From positions 99,174,915 to 99,238,914 of the forward strand of contig OY856188.1 in the NCBI GenBank assembly GCA_963693315.1: 64,000 bases of DNA, read 5' to 3'. Of this stretch, positions 23,780-34,500 are shown piece by piece; position 1 is the first letter of the stretch, and each line of letters opens with the position of its first letter. Source of the stretch: Diogma glabrata (lineage: Eukaryota > Arthropoda > Insecta > Diptera > Cylindrotomidae). A program made the translations under genes and the position numbers. Under the pieces are notes generated by a model. The model was not told the origin of the DNA, ran no database searches, and worked only from the letters and a program-made list of their open reading frames with translations.

Positions 23780-24240
23780 TCATCAAAGTCAACCATATAA
23801 TTGTACCAATAGTTGAACGAATATCACAGCATGCATTATGGAATTTTATTTATTGACAATTAAATGACAATATCTTCAAGGTCAACCATCTAAAGGAACA
23901 TGTAATTGAACTTATATCACTATGTTAGTATGTACATACTATTGAATTTTATTTATAATAATGAACAATGTTATCAAGAGCAGTTATTTAATAGAACATA
24001 TAATTGAATTAATATTACCGTATACAGTATTGAACTATATTTATTTTAATGTACAAAGTTATCAAGAACAACCATCTAATGGCACATATAACTGAACTAA
24101 TCTTAAAGAATACACTAATGAATTATATCAATATTAATGAACAATGTTATCAAGGACAACCATCTAATGGCACATAAAACTGAACTAATATCACAGTCTA
24201 CATAAATTCTAACTAATAAATTAGAGTTCAATAAAATTTA
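23780..24240. repeat. ~92-bp tandem repeat, about five units
   Basis: The motif TCAAGGACAACCATCTAATG and variants recur at 23782, 23876, 23973, 24062 and 24150 (spacing 88-97 bp). Each is followed by a TAATTGAACTAATATCAC-like block and a GAATTTTATTTAT block. Divergence between units is high. Confidence 0.75.
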
Positions 24241-24600
24241 CTAACATATTGTTCTTCATTTATATTCAGGTATAACGTGAATTCCAAGACAAAATTAATT
24301 TTTCAATTTTGACCAAAAACAACTAGATGACAACTCATCAAAATTTAAATTATCAATCGTGAAGGTCAATCATATAATGGAACTAATGACGTTACTTTTT
24401 ACGGCACAAGCAGATATATAATTTTTTTTGTTTTATCGAAATTGTAACTAATAATTTAGAATTCAATAAAAATTCTCTAACACATTTTTCTTTACTTGTA
24501 TTCAGGCACAAAGTGCATTCCAAAACAAAATTACTTTCACGATTTTAACAAAAAACAAAAGTAGATGACAACTCATCAAAATCTAAATTACCAATCGTCT
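24213..24600. repeat. ~238-bp direct duplication
   Basis: Bases 24213-24360 are repeated at 24450-24600. Both hold AACTAATAA.TTAGA.TTCAA, TATTCAGG, TTCCAA.ACAAAATTA and GATGACAACTCATCAAAAT. Confidence 0.75.
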
Positions 24601-24744
24601 TCTACCCAGTGAGTTTCTCGTATTTATAATTAAAATGAGAACATCGAAATCGATGCGTTCGCAATCTATGAAAATTATGGTTGGAATGAAAAAATGTAAA
24701 CACAGTCGCGACTGATAACCTGCATCATCATAACAAAGTCACTA

Positions 24745-25053
24745 GAACTGAATGTATTGCTTTAAAAGTGAAAAACAAATGTTTTATCTTAATTCTAGTT
24801 CGGGGATCGCATCAGCGTCCTTCTGATCAGAGTTTATGGTTAACGTGTGTTCGTAGAATAAATAAGATCGACAAACAATTAAAACTAAAATTGAAGTAAA
24901 CAATGTGATCTTAAGTCGATCGACCAAATTCCATAAACTCTAATCAGAAAGACGCCGGTTCTATCCTCGAACTGGAAAATGAGATAAAATATTTGTTAAG
25001 GATCTTTCAATTTTCAAAGCAATTTTTCATTCTATTCAATTGAATACATTCAG
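24745..25053. repeat. ~300-bp foldback palindrome
   Basis: The left arm (ACTGAATGTATTGCTTT... CTAGTTCGGGGATCGCATCA ... AGAGTTTATGG) is mirrored by CCATAAACTCTAATCAGAAA ... CCTCGAACTGG ... AAAGCAATTTTTC ... AATACATTCAGT. The loop, at about 24850-24925, is roughly 70 bp. There is no ORF. It is probably a MITE or foldback relic. Confidence 0.75.
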
Positions 25054-27051
25054 TCTTAAAGAGTTATAATTCTAAGATTTAGGTAATTTTAACGTTAAAA
25101 CTAAAAAGCTTATGAGTCGGAAATCAAAAATTTCTTTAGTTCTTGTAATGTTACAGGATGTTTTGCTGACTGAACATTAACTTTTTTCTGTGATTGAAAT
25201 TGAATAAGTTCGTGCTATAAACTCTGAATTTTACTATAGTACGCCATCTTTTATTCACGCTGGTATTGACGAGATCGCAAAAAAAATCTAAAATATCTAA
25301 CTCGCTGATCGTACACATTTTGTTCCTCTTCTTCATGGGCGTTATCCAACAACGTTGTAAAAAATATTTAATATACGCTGCGTAGAATAATTAAATTGTT
25401 TATTACCTTTCCGGAAAAAAATTCTATACACAGTTCGATGTTCATACAAAACTGTTATTACTTATTCCTGTCGAGTTGCGTCGAATGGTACAAACTAAGT
25501 TTAACACTTTGTGTGTTCAAAAGTTAGAACACTGAACTCAGTGTTGTATGAACTAAATGTTTATTTACAAAAAATTGAAGCATCGATAAAAACCGTTGTG
25601 GTTTAGCAACTTTATGTTTTCCTTGCCGACATCCCATGTTTTTTGTTGTTTATTTCTTAATCAAAACTTAACTATATTTATGCAAGTAAATATAGAAGAG
25701 ATTGATATAAATATGATTTTGTGGTTTGTATTTAATTTATTCAAGACTCATGGAACTTTTCTTCAATGAATATGTTTAAAATGTATAATTTTTGAAATAA
25801 ATGGTAAAAGAAAACGACAAATACGTTTGTTGCAGGAACAGAATAGCTATAAAAACAACAAGAAATGAAAATAGATTTAAATAAATATGAGCTTTGGCAA
25901 AGTTATAGTAAAGTGAAATAAAATGATTGAAAAGTAATGTTAACATAAAATATGTTAGATGGTTAAAACCCCATTTTTTTAGGATATTAAAAATATAAAA
26001 GTTAAAAGTTCAGAATAATTGGTTGACTGATGACAGATAAAAACTCGAACTTTGCATTTGTTTTACAATAAATTAAACAATAAACTTTTGTAACAATCTG
26101 ACTAATCCTAATTTAATTGTTGTGTTAAGTGTCAAGTAAATAATCCAATAATGATTTATAGCAGATACGAGTGTAGGGTTTCGAATTCGGTTGAATCTGT
26201 AATTTTTTTCAACTAACTAGTGCTTAAGACGCGGCGTGAGGCTTTTCTTCATTACATAATTTCAAATTTTCGTTAGCTATTTGTGTAACTGATTTGTGTA
26301 GGATTTAAAAGATTCAAATCCTCAAACATTGATTTGCTACATTGCAACACATATTCGTATATCCTGACCAATTTTTTTAAACCGGTCACCAAATCCATCG
26401 ATATTTAATACCGAACCGACAAAATTCGAAATATTTTCTTGATTGTTCAAAATTTTTTTAGTAAAAAATAATCGTAAACTAAATTACATAAGCAATCTCG
26501 AAGATAAATTGTATAGACAAAGCAATAATTGAAGTTATTTTTGTATTCAAAACAGACTCAATTACGGTCCACAAAGCAAAGTAAAATGTTTTCTGTTGTG
26601 CGAGACAAAATCATTTTTTCTATTAAAAGAAAAACCAAATCTTTACAAGAATCATGTCTCATATAAGTTATATAATTTAATTTTACCACATATACGTGCG
26701 CACCTACAGATACATTAATATCATCAACACATTCATATCTTGATGTATTTTTTTTTGTTGAGGAAATAAATGCTAATTCAGGATATTTTCTTTTCTTTCT
26801 TTGTTTTCTTCATTTTTGTAGATGAGAGGATTTTCCGTTTTTCATTCATTTCAATGAAGAAAAAAAGCGCGCGAGACACTTGTCTTTTCGATGTTATTTT
26901 TTTTACATCGTTTATGAACTTATATATTTGTCTTTTTTGCATTCACCCTTGAAAAATAAAATATGTAACTCATTTCTTAAGTATATTGCAAATGTGGTTT
27001 AATTATGTGTTAAAGTAGAAAACTTTTTTAAACATTTTCTTTACATTACAG
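25054..27051. other. Presumed intron or upstream region, no feature seen
   Basis: AT-rich sequence directly upstream of the receptor exon. It ends in a polypyrimidine-like TTTTCTTTACATTACAG acceptor. No other exon could be identified, though short ones may be missed. Confidence 0.4.
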
Positions 27052-27212
27052 ATGTGGTTTTCCCAAGGATAGGATTGCCTTTCGTCTAAAAATAGCAAGT
27101 CATGATTTCGTAATGATTTCAACAACAAATAAAGATACAACAAAACATTATATGAATTACACATTCAACACATGTTTAATGAAATATGAGGATTATCTCA
27201 ATCCAGATACAA
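27052..27212 (+). CDS. Pdfr: Class B GPCR exon (extracellular N-terminus), PDF-receptor-like
   Basis: The exon is bounded by a TTCTTTACATTACAG acceptor and an A|GTGAGT donor. It has one base completing an upstream codon, 53 codons and one trailing base (phase 1). The peptide begins CGFPKDRIAFRLKI and ends YTFNTCLMKYEDYLNPDT. That fits the N-terminal helix of a secretin-family hormone-binding domain, where a Cys follows a short helix before the C.W.WD block. The join to 40159-40266 is in phase and gives NPDT-T-RYCNWTWD. The upstream exons, including the signal peptide, were not identified. The family assignment rests on the downstream exon. Confidence 0.65.
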
Positions 27213-29287
27213 GTGAGTATTAATTTAATTTAAATTTTTAAACATAATTATTAATTATATAAAAGTATTGACTGCATTGGTGTTATTAATTGATACGAAG
27301 CAGATTTGTTTATGAAAATAATTTTTTATTTAAACGTTGATCTTTTATCAATAAATCAACAATTTTATATGCTCGCTCAGTGTTGGTCCAACCAAACTGG
27401 TGCTTTGGTGCAACATATATGTGACTTTTCTAAAAAATGATTTAATAATTTTTACCATGCTTTGATATCTACTATTCACATGAATATGAGTAAATGCTTC
27501 TACTTAACAGTTTTAAAATATTCGGATAAGGTTATCGGTATTGACATTATATAGTTCCCCCAATATGTCAAAAACTGAGAATGTGAGAATCTTTAAAGTT
27601 AGACCTTTAAGAATATTTTCTCAAAAGGTTTTTTTCAAAATTAGATTTATTTTTGGACTTACAGCGACTTTTGTGACGTGGCAACTACCCGAATCTATAA
27701 TCCGAAGGTCATTATAACATATTTTGTTGTAATTATTTTACGTTAAGTGTTCAGTTCAGTTTAAGTACTATTATCTGAGTTACGCTACCGAAACTGTGTT
27801 GCTTGACATGATATCTCAGGTTCTACTCGAACGATTCACCTGAAATCTCTCTCCCTCTCTTTATATAGGGCCCTTGAATTTTGGAAAAAAAATTTTTTAT
27901 TTTAAAAAAATTCGGAGTTAAGCACAAGGTTGAAAAAAATTTTTTTCAAATCGTCGCCATTTTGTGAAATTTTTTTTCCAAGGGCGGAACCATGGCGACC
28001 TTTTCCAATAAATAATTTTTAAAATTATTTGGTTTCAGAACACTACAAGAGGTTGAACAATATCGAGCAGGACGCACCGTTTTTTATAGCTTACACTTTA
28101 CCAGCCTATAACTTTTCGAACTTTTGATTTTTTTTGTATTCTTAAAATGTCAATCAACTTTTTGAAAAAATGGATATTAAAAACTTTTTTATCGTACTCT
28201 AAAAACTGCCTAAAATGTAGGCCTCTAGACCAGAAGACCGCCTTAAGGTTGTTTTATTGACGATTTTCAATTTCGAATAAATCAATTTATAGCATCAACC
28301 GCGTGCCGTCGACTAGTGAAAGATTAGCTAGATTTAGCTTTTATCAATTACTCAGCCGGTTCGTGTCACGAGTATATTAAATGATCGTTAAGTGATCGTT
28401 TATGTTTTTGTAGAGATTAATTATTAAATGTAAATAGATTAATCCCTAAAGGATCTAGCGGGATTGGATTTGGTATATGATTCGGATTCACTAGAAAATG
28501 GATTCATTTCTAAATTGGACAAATTAGCTAGGGGTCTCCCGACCCTCTGTTTAGTACTTAGTACTGTTTTCAATATCTCTGCATACCAACTTCCTACTTG
28601 TCACTTCTGGATAAACATTTCTTTTTCTATGATAGCAGATGGAAAGTCTATTTTCAAGTAGGCTTAATCCGCTATGTAACATATGTATGACTAATCTAAT
28701 TAACATACAATACATATGTTATTCTTCCCATCAAATTAACTCAAATAATTAAGCAAGTCATCAACCAAAAGAAATAACAAATAATATAGAACAAACTAAG
28801 TATATTCAACTTAGCTAAATTCCCATAATGTAATTCTAATTGATGTAATTTAACTTATATAAAATTTTATTAAAATTGATGACTACAAACTAAAATTATT
28901 ACAAAAATTAAATAAAATTAAAATCACGAAAATAAATATATTTTCCGCTGAATAAGGTAAATATATTTATTTCACATATAATTAACCGATATTACCTGTC
29001 TATAATAAATCGATTGTTAATTGGTTAATCGATTAATTTATTAAAATAAATATAACCCTGGGAGGGGATTTTTATAGATTATAGCGGAGAAATCTTATAG
29101 CAATTATACTATAAATTGAACGAAAATTGTAATGAAAAGATAATTAATAAACTTATCTTAAAGTTTAAAGTTTAGTTTACTTAAACCTATAACTGGAAGA
29201 AAGTCTGCCCAATAGGCCTATCGTCTACGGGTTGAACATGGTATTTCCAGTTGCAAACACTTTCTTCCCATCGTAATTTAAAAGAAT
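27213..29287 (+). other. Start of the ~12.9-kb receptor intron
   Basis: The intron starts with GTGAGT. It holds an imperfect inverted repeat near 27865-27990 (GGGCCCTTGAATTTTGGAAA versus TTTTTTTCCAAGGGCGG). A less AT-rich patch lies at 28300-28660 with a 65-codon open frame of no recognised family. No further exon is seen. Confidence 0.5.
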
Positions 29288-29291
29288 ATAC

Positions 29292-29851
29292 AGTTTCCGA
29301 GTATAACGAAACTATTTTAATAATAATTCTTAATTAAAAAAAAAACACTTTAATTTGACTTTCACAGTATTTATTTTTTAATAATCAAATCAATTAATGT
29401 GACTAACAAATTTGTAAGTTGTAAATAATTTTTAATGTTATCAACTCAAAGGTTACAACATAAGAGAGAGTTTATAATTATCCAGCAAAAAATTATTTTA
29501 TTTAATTTTTTTTTATTTAGGCAAATATTGGTGAGGCCAAAAATATTCCTATCAATAAAAAATAAGACACAACATACCTTACATATTCAACACACGCACA
29601 CCTACTCGTATGTTTAGAAAATCCAATCCTGTTTAGAAAAATCATTTTTCTATTTCCTTCATTTATACAGATATTATATTTTGTTTATTTATTGTTTGTT
29701 TATTTTTATTTTAAATGCAAAATTTCTTTATTTTATGTTTCGTGTTAATAATTGATTTTGATTTTATTTAAATAAATGGATTTCACATTTTATCATTTTG
29801 CCTTTTGGTTCATCTTATTAATTGAATTAAAGAGGAATCTGGTTCCTACAA
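29292..29851 (-). repeat. 3' LTR of the gypsy element
   Basis: It is nearly identical to 38010-38570; differences are almost only small indels (an extra GTAT and AGT in the other copy, and homopolymer length changes). On the minus strand it begins TTGTAGGAACC and ends CGGAAACT. Confidence 0.92.
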
Positions 29852-29872
29852 CACTCCCTTCCCTTTTAAAGA
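29852..29872 (-). other. Polypurine tract of the gypsy element
   Basis: Immediately upstream of the 3' LTR on the element strand lies a purine-rich run (AAAAGGGAAGGGAGTG), the expected plus-strand primer. Confidence 0.7.
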
Positions 29873-29938
29873 ACAAAAAGAGATGAGTTAACATCTGTTT
29901 TTGTTCTTAGCTATAATGTTAGCATGTTGCGTAGGTAA

Positions 29939-31261
29939 CTAAAAAGATACTTTTCCAAGATGTGATACTCGTTGAATTGTGTCAGTCATGTACGCTGGTT
30001 TCAGTCTGTCAATTGAAATCGTCTGGTTTTTACCTTTGATTTCAACGATAAAACTTTTTCGGATCGTCTGATGACTTTAAATGAACCCTCATATGGTGGT
30101 GATAAGCTAGGTCGTACCTTATCCACCCTGACGAAAACATAATCGCATTCCAAAAGATCTTTTGGAACGTAAATATTAGTCTGAGGACCTTCCGGGTATC
30201 TTTAGGAATTAAAGATCGCATCCACTGTTTTAAATGGTCAACCAGATTTGCTGGTTCTGTTGGATGTGAATCTTCAGGATGTATAAATAGTTCTCCTGGA
30301 ATCTTCAGACTTTGTCCGTAGACAAGATCCGCAGGAGTACACCCTAGATCAGATTTGATCGAAGACCGGATGCCTAGCATGACGATGGGGAATGTATCAC
30401 TCCAATTGATAGTATTACCATGAGATTCAAGTGAAGATTTGAGCTGTCGATGGAATCTTTCTACGATTCCATGGGCTTTAGGATTGTAAGCCGTCGTCCT
30501 TATTTTATGAGAAGCCATGATGTTCATAAGTTCCTGAAAAAACTTTGATTCGAAATTCGCTCCGCGATCAGAAGTTATGTTTAACGACACACCAAATCTT
30601 GAAATATGATTGGTTAAGAAAGCTTTTGCTACAGTCTCAGCTGTTCCATCCACCAAAGGTATTGCTTCCGGCCACCGAGTGAAACGATCGATTGTAGTCA
30701 TGATATACCGATATTCATGAGATGGAGGTAAAGGACCTACCAAATCGACGTGAATATGCTCGAATCTGGCCGACGGTACAGGTATCTGACCGTGTTCTGA
30801 ATGAGTGTGTCGTTGAATCTTACATCTTTGACATGATAAGCATGTCTTAGACCAAAATCCAACATCAACACTCATTGAAGGCCAGAAATAACGTTTAGAG
30901 AGCATCTTCCGGGATGCTCTAATACCGGGGTGGGAAAGACTATGTAAAGAATCGAATATTGATCTTCTTAAGGACTCAGGTAAGTATGGACGAAATGTTT
31001 TTGTCGAGGTCTCACACCAAATTGGTTTCCTGTGCATTTTTGTTGTGATGGGTTCTAACTTCCATTTAGAACCTACGACCTCTGGATTTTTAATTAAATT
31101 TTGGAGTTCTGGATCGATCTCTTGAAGTGTGACGAGTTTATCGACATCTAATCCAGTAAAATTGATAGCCATTTCCTCAGTTCGTGAAAGAGCATCTGCC
31201 ACTACATTAGTCGTGCCAGTGATGTGTCGAATATCAGTTGTAAACTGGGAAATGAAATCAA
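29939..31261 (-). pseudogene. gypsy pol, integrase part
   Basis: The long open part is 31202-30042. It shows the HHCC zinc-binding domain (HSLSHPGIRASRKMLSKRYF then CLSCQRC) and the DDE core: HVDLVGPLPP, ITSDRGANFES and AHGIVERFHRQLK, with both Asp and the Glu present. The upstream VADALSRTEE block is the usual RNase H to integrase linker. A frameshift between about 30190 and 30040 moves the C-terminus into another frame, which ends SIDRLKPAY... and stops near 29939. The enzyme would insert the cDNA into the genome. The Penelope insertion separates it from RT and RNase H. Confidence 0.85.
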
Positions 31262-31345
31262 ATGAAGATTGTTTATGAACTACTTAAAGTGTTGTTTCAA
31301 TAACTTTGATGAATCGACTTAGACACTTTAAAAACTTTTTTAATT

Positions 31346-31394
31346 TTTTCCAAATATTTTCGGTTTCTATGAAACCTTCCTCAGGGAAATATTT
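31346..31394 (-). ncRNA. Hammerhead-ribozyme-like motif, minus copy
   Basis: This is the mirror image of 34401-34449. The minus strand reads CTGAGGA, a stem GGTTT/AAACC, then GAAA, with TTTCC before and GGAAA after able to form the outer helix. Hammerheads of this compact kind are known in Penelope-like retroelements. Helix III would be minimal, so activity is uncertain. Confidence 0.45.
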
Positions 31395-31663
31395 ATTTCT
31401 ATTACAAAATTTTAACAATGTTCTTTTCTTTTATATCCTAGAGTAAATAAGCAATACATAACAACTTAAAAGTAAATAAAAAAATTATTAACTTAACAAT
31501 AGTGGTAAATAGTAACAATAAACTCATTAGCAAAAAACATTATAAGAAAAAAGGACGGCAATTAATAATTAACCAATAATGACAAAATTTAAAATGGGGA
31601 GGTAATTTAACAGATTGTAGGACTGAACAATTCTAAAAATTAATTAAGTTTTTTTTTTTTTTT

Positions 31664-33025
31664 TTATTTTAAAATATTAAAAAGAGGGCTGGGAACTGGA
31701 CCTGTATCGTTGTTTAATAAAATTTCGGGATTTTCCTGATTGATATAGTATGATTCTATAATTTCTAGTTTTCTATTGTCTCTAACTGGATGGATTAACT
31801 TTAAACTATTGGTGTTGATTGTGTGGTTTGTATCGAAGATATGTTGTGCTACCGCGGATTTATCATTATTGGATTTTATATTTAAATGTTCCTTGAATCT
31901 ACTGATGATTTTTCGTTTTGATGATCCTATGTATTTTTTGTCGCAAGTTTGGCAATCAATTTGATAAACCCCGTTCTGGTTGTGTTTACTGATTTTATCT
32001 TTGTTGTTTGTTAGGTATGTTGAAAGTTTACGCTCTGCTACCTCTATTAATTGAACGTTGAACTTTTTGTACACATTTTTTAGTTTTGATGAAATTTGAG
32101 GATTGTAACTGATTTTTTCCCGTTTCTTAAGCTCTATGGGTGGTGTTAAAGTTGTAATGGAAGCAATCTGTTTTTTCTTTTTAGCAGTTTTGATGAGCAC
32201 ATCTATGTTGTGTGTTGTGTATCCGTTGATTTCAGCAATTCTTTTAATATTGAGTTCTTCTTTTTCGTAATTGGCGTTGTTTAGAGGGATGTTGATCAAC
32301 CTATGTACCATGCTGCGGAAGGCAGCCATTTTATGTTGCCACGGGTGGTTAGAATCACTGGTGATGAACCTATCTGTTGTTGTAGATTTTCTATATATGT
32401 CGAATTCTATTTTCTCCTCGTTCCTGCTCAACAATATATCAAGAAATGGTAATTTACCATCTTTTTCTTCTTCGTACGTGAATTTGATTGATTCATATTT
32501 CGTATTGATCTTTGTTAACACCTTTCTCAATTGCTGTTTCTTCATGATTACCAGTATGTCATCTACATATCTACCCCAATAAGTGAACTTGAATTCTTTG
32601 TTAATTGAAACTTCTAAATCTGCCATGACCGCTTCTGCAATGAATGGAGATAGAGAATTTCCCATTGATGTTCCTGATGTTTGTTTGTATGTTTGTTCAT
32701 TAAATTGAAAGTAGCTATTGTTCATGCATTCTGTTACTGATTCTATATATATATCAATCTTGTTTGCTTCGATTTTGTTTGATACCAGCCAATTTTTAAT
32801 AATATCAATTGCTTTATCAATCGGAATGCTTGGAAAAAGAGCTGTAACATCCAACGATATCAAAACATCGTTTTCCTTAAGTTTTATGTGGTTCAATTTG
32901 TTGACTACTTCCAAAGAGTTTTTTACAGCGAACGAAGGAAAGGTTGGAACTTTTTTGAATTCCGTAACCAACCATTTGGATATTTTTTCAAATGGTGAAT
33001 TGTTGTTCGAAACTATCGGCCGCAT
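31664..33025 (-). CDS. Penelope-like RT with GIY-YIG endonuclease (5'-truncated)
   Basis: A 453-residue ORF. The RT part has SLDVTALFPSIP (57-68), GTSMGNSLSP (118-127) and the catalytic YVDD (153-156). The C-terminal GIY-YIG nuclease has GVY (352-354), C358, C361, KYIG (364-367), R376, E379 and H380, the typical Penelope arrangement. Complete Penelope proteins are considerably longer, so the N-terminus and first RT blocks are missing; the first Met at MRPIVS is simply the first in the remaining frame. Such proteins prime reverse transcription at nuclease-cut DNA. The RT and nuclease residues seen here are intact. Confidence 0.88.
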   Translation of the reverse strand: MRPIVSNNNSPFEKISKWLVTEFKKVPTFPSFAVKNSLEVVNKLNHIKLKENDVLISLDVTALFPSIPIDKAIDIIKNWLVSNKIEANKIDIYIESVTECMNNSYFQFNEQTYKQTSGTSMGNSLSPFIAEAVMADLEVSINKEFKFTYWGRYVDDILVIMKKQQLRKVLTKINTKYESIKFTYEEEKDGKLPFLDILLSRNEEKIEFDIYRKSTTTDRFITSDSNHPWQHKMAAFRSMVHRLINIPLNNANYEKEELNIKRIAEINGYTTHNIDVLIKTAKKKKQIASITTLTPPIELKKREKISYNPQISSKLKNVYKKFNVQLIEVAERKLSTYLTNNKDKISKHNQNGVYQIDCQTCDKKYIGSSKRKIISRFKEHLNIKSNNDKSAVAQHIFDTNHTINTNSLKLIHPVRDNRKLEIIESYYINQENPEILLNNDTGPVPSPLFNILK

Positions 33026-33070
33026 TAAGCAAACAAGATTGATATATATATAGAATCAGTAACAGAATGC

Positions 33071-34132
33071 ATGAACAATAGCTACTTTCAATTTAATGAA
33101 CAAACATACAAACAAACATCAGGAACATCAATGGGAAATTCTCTATCTCCATTCATTGCAGAAGCGGTCATGGCAGATTTAGAAGTTTCAATTAACAAAG
33201 AATTCAAGTTCACTTATTGGGGTAGATATGTAGATGACATACTGGTAATCATGAAGAAACAGCAATTGAGAAAGGTGTTAGCAAAGATCAATACGAAATA
33301 TGAATCAATCAAATTCACGTACGAAGAAGAAAAAGATGGTAAATTACCATTTCTTGATATATTGTTGAGCAGGAACGAGGAGAAAATAGAATTCGACATA
33401 TATAGAAAATCTACAACAACAGATAGGTTCATCACCAGTGATTCTAACCACCCGTGGCAACATAAAATGGCTGCCTTCCGCAGCATGGTACATAGGTTGA
33501 TCAACATCCCTCTAAACAACGCCAATTACGAAAAAGAAGAACTCAATATTAAAAGAATTGCTGAAATCAACGGATACACAACACACAACATAGATGTGCT
33601 CATCAAAACTGCTAAAAAGAAAAAACAGATTGCTTCCATTACAACTTTAACACCACCCATAGAGCTTAAGAAACGGGAAAAAATCAGTTACAATCCTCAA
33701 ATTTCATCAAAACTAAAAAATGTGTACAAAAAGTTCAACGTTCAATTAATAGAGGTAGCAGAGCGTAAACTTTCAACATACCTAACAAACAACAAAGATA
33801 AAATCAGTAAACACAACCAGAACGGGGTTTATCAAATTGATTGCCAAACTTGCGACAAAAAATACATAGGATCATCAAAACGAAAAATCATCAGTAGATT
33901 CAAGGAACATTTAAATATAAAATCCAATTATGATAAATCCGCGGTAGCACAACATATCTTCGATACAAACCACACAATCAACACCAATAGTTTAAAGTTA
34001 ATCCATCCAGTTAGAGACAATAGAAAACTAGAAATTATAGAATCATACTATATCAATCAGGAAAATCCCGAAATTTTATTAAACAACGATACAGGTCCAG
34101 TTTCCAGCCCTCTTTTTAATATTTTAAAATAA
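33071..34132 (+). CDS. Penelope-like RT with GIY-YIG endonuclease, second shorter copy
   Basis: 353 residues, equal to residues 101-453 of the minus-strand copy with three changes (T to A, N to Y, P to S). It keeps GTSMGNSLSP, YVDD and the whole GIY-YIG domain, but lacks the SLDVTALFP block with the first catalytic Asp of RT, so it should be RT-inactive. The homology starts sharply at 33027, before the local Met. Confidence 0.85.
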   Translation: MNNSYFQFNEQTYKQTSGTSMGNSLSPFIAEAVMADLEVSINKEFKFTYWGRYVDDILVIMKKQQLRKVLAKINTKYESIKFTYEEEKDGKLPFLDILLSRNEEKIEFDIYRKSTTTDRFITSDSNHPWQHKMAAFRSMVHRLINIPLNNANYEKEELNIKRIAEINGYTTHNIDVLIKTAKKKKQIASITTLTPPIELKKREKISYNPQISSKLKNVYKKFNVQLIEVAERKLSTYLTNNKDKISKHNQNGVYQIDCQTCDKKYIGSSKRKIISRFKEHLNIKSNYDKSAVAQHIFDTNHTINTNSLKLIHPVRDNRKLEIIESYYINQENPEILLNNDTGPVSSPLFNILK

Positions 34133-34400
34133 AAAAAAAAAAAAAACTTAATTAATTTTTAGAATTGTTCAGTCCTACAATCTGTTAAATTACCTCCCCA
34201 TTTTAAATTTTGTCATTATTGGTTAATTATTAATTGCCGTCCTTTTTTCTTATAATGTTTTTTGCTAATGAGTTTATTGTTACTATTTACCACTATTGTT
34301 AAGTTAATAATTTTTTTATTTACTTTTAAGTTGTTATGTATTGCTTATTTACTCTAGGATATAAAAGAAAAGAAAATTGTTAAAATTTTGTAATAGAAAT

Positions 34401-34449
34401 AAATATTTCCCTGAGGAAGGTTTCATAGAAACCGAAAATATTTGGAAAA
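34401..34449 (+). ncRNA. Hammerhead-ribozyme-like motif, plus copy
   Basis: CTGAGGA starts at 34411, followed by the stem-loop GGTTTCATAGAAACC and GAAA at 34434-34437. TTTCC (34406-34410) can pair with GGAAA (34444-34448) as helix I. The motif lies in the 3' part of the Penelope copy, between the ORF end and the terminus. Confidence 0.45.
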
Positions 34450-34500
34450 AATTAAAAAAGTTTTTAAAGTGTCTAAGTCGATTCATCAAAGTTATTGAAA

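Larger units (their letters stand above)
31262..34496. mobile_element. Penelope-like element, two partial copies in inverted (head-to-head) arrangement
   Basis: Arms 31295-32769 (minus) and 33027-34500 (plus) are near-perfect reverse complements. A single loop (32770-33026) extends only the minus copy. Both arms end with the same 3' UTR and a hammerhead-like motif. The 13-mer GAAATGAAATCAA flanks the unit at 31249-31261 and 34497-34509, a likely target duplication. An extra 33 nt (31262-31294) lies outside the left arm, reminiscent of the ~34-nt end extension described for Penelope elements. Only three amino-acid differences separate the two copies over 353 residues, so the pair formed recently or in one event. 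It interrupts the gypsy pol between RNase H and integrase. Confidence 0.88.

Noticed and set aside
23780..24240. CRISPR-like regular spacing
   Set aside because: Units are adjacent diverged tandem copies of ~92 bp without short identical repeats and unique spacers, in a eukaryotic context.
31776..33525. ORFs antisense to the Penelope copies (62, 103 and 111 codons)
   Set aside because: They are mirror shadows of strongly coding RT/GIY-YIG frames and appear in both arms only because the arms are inverted copies.
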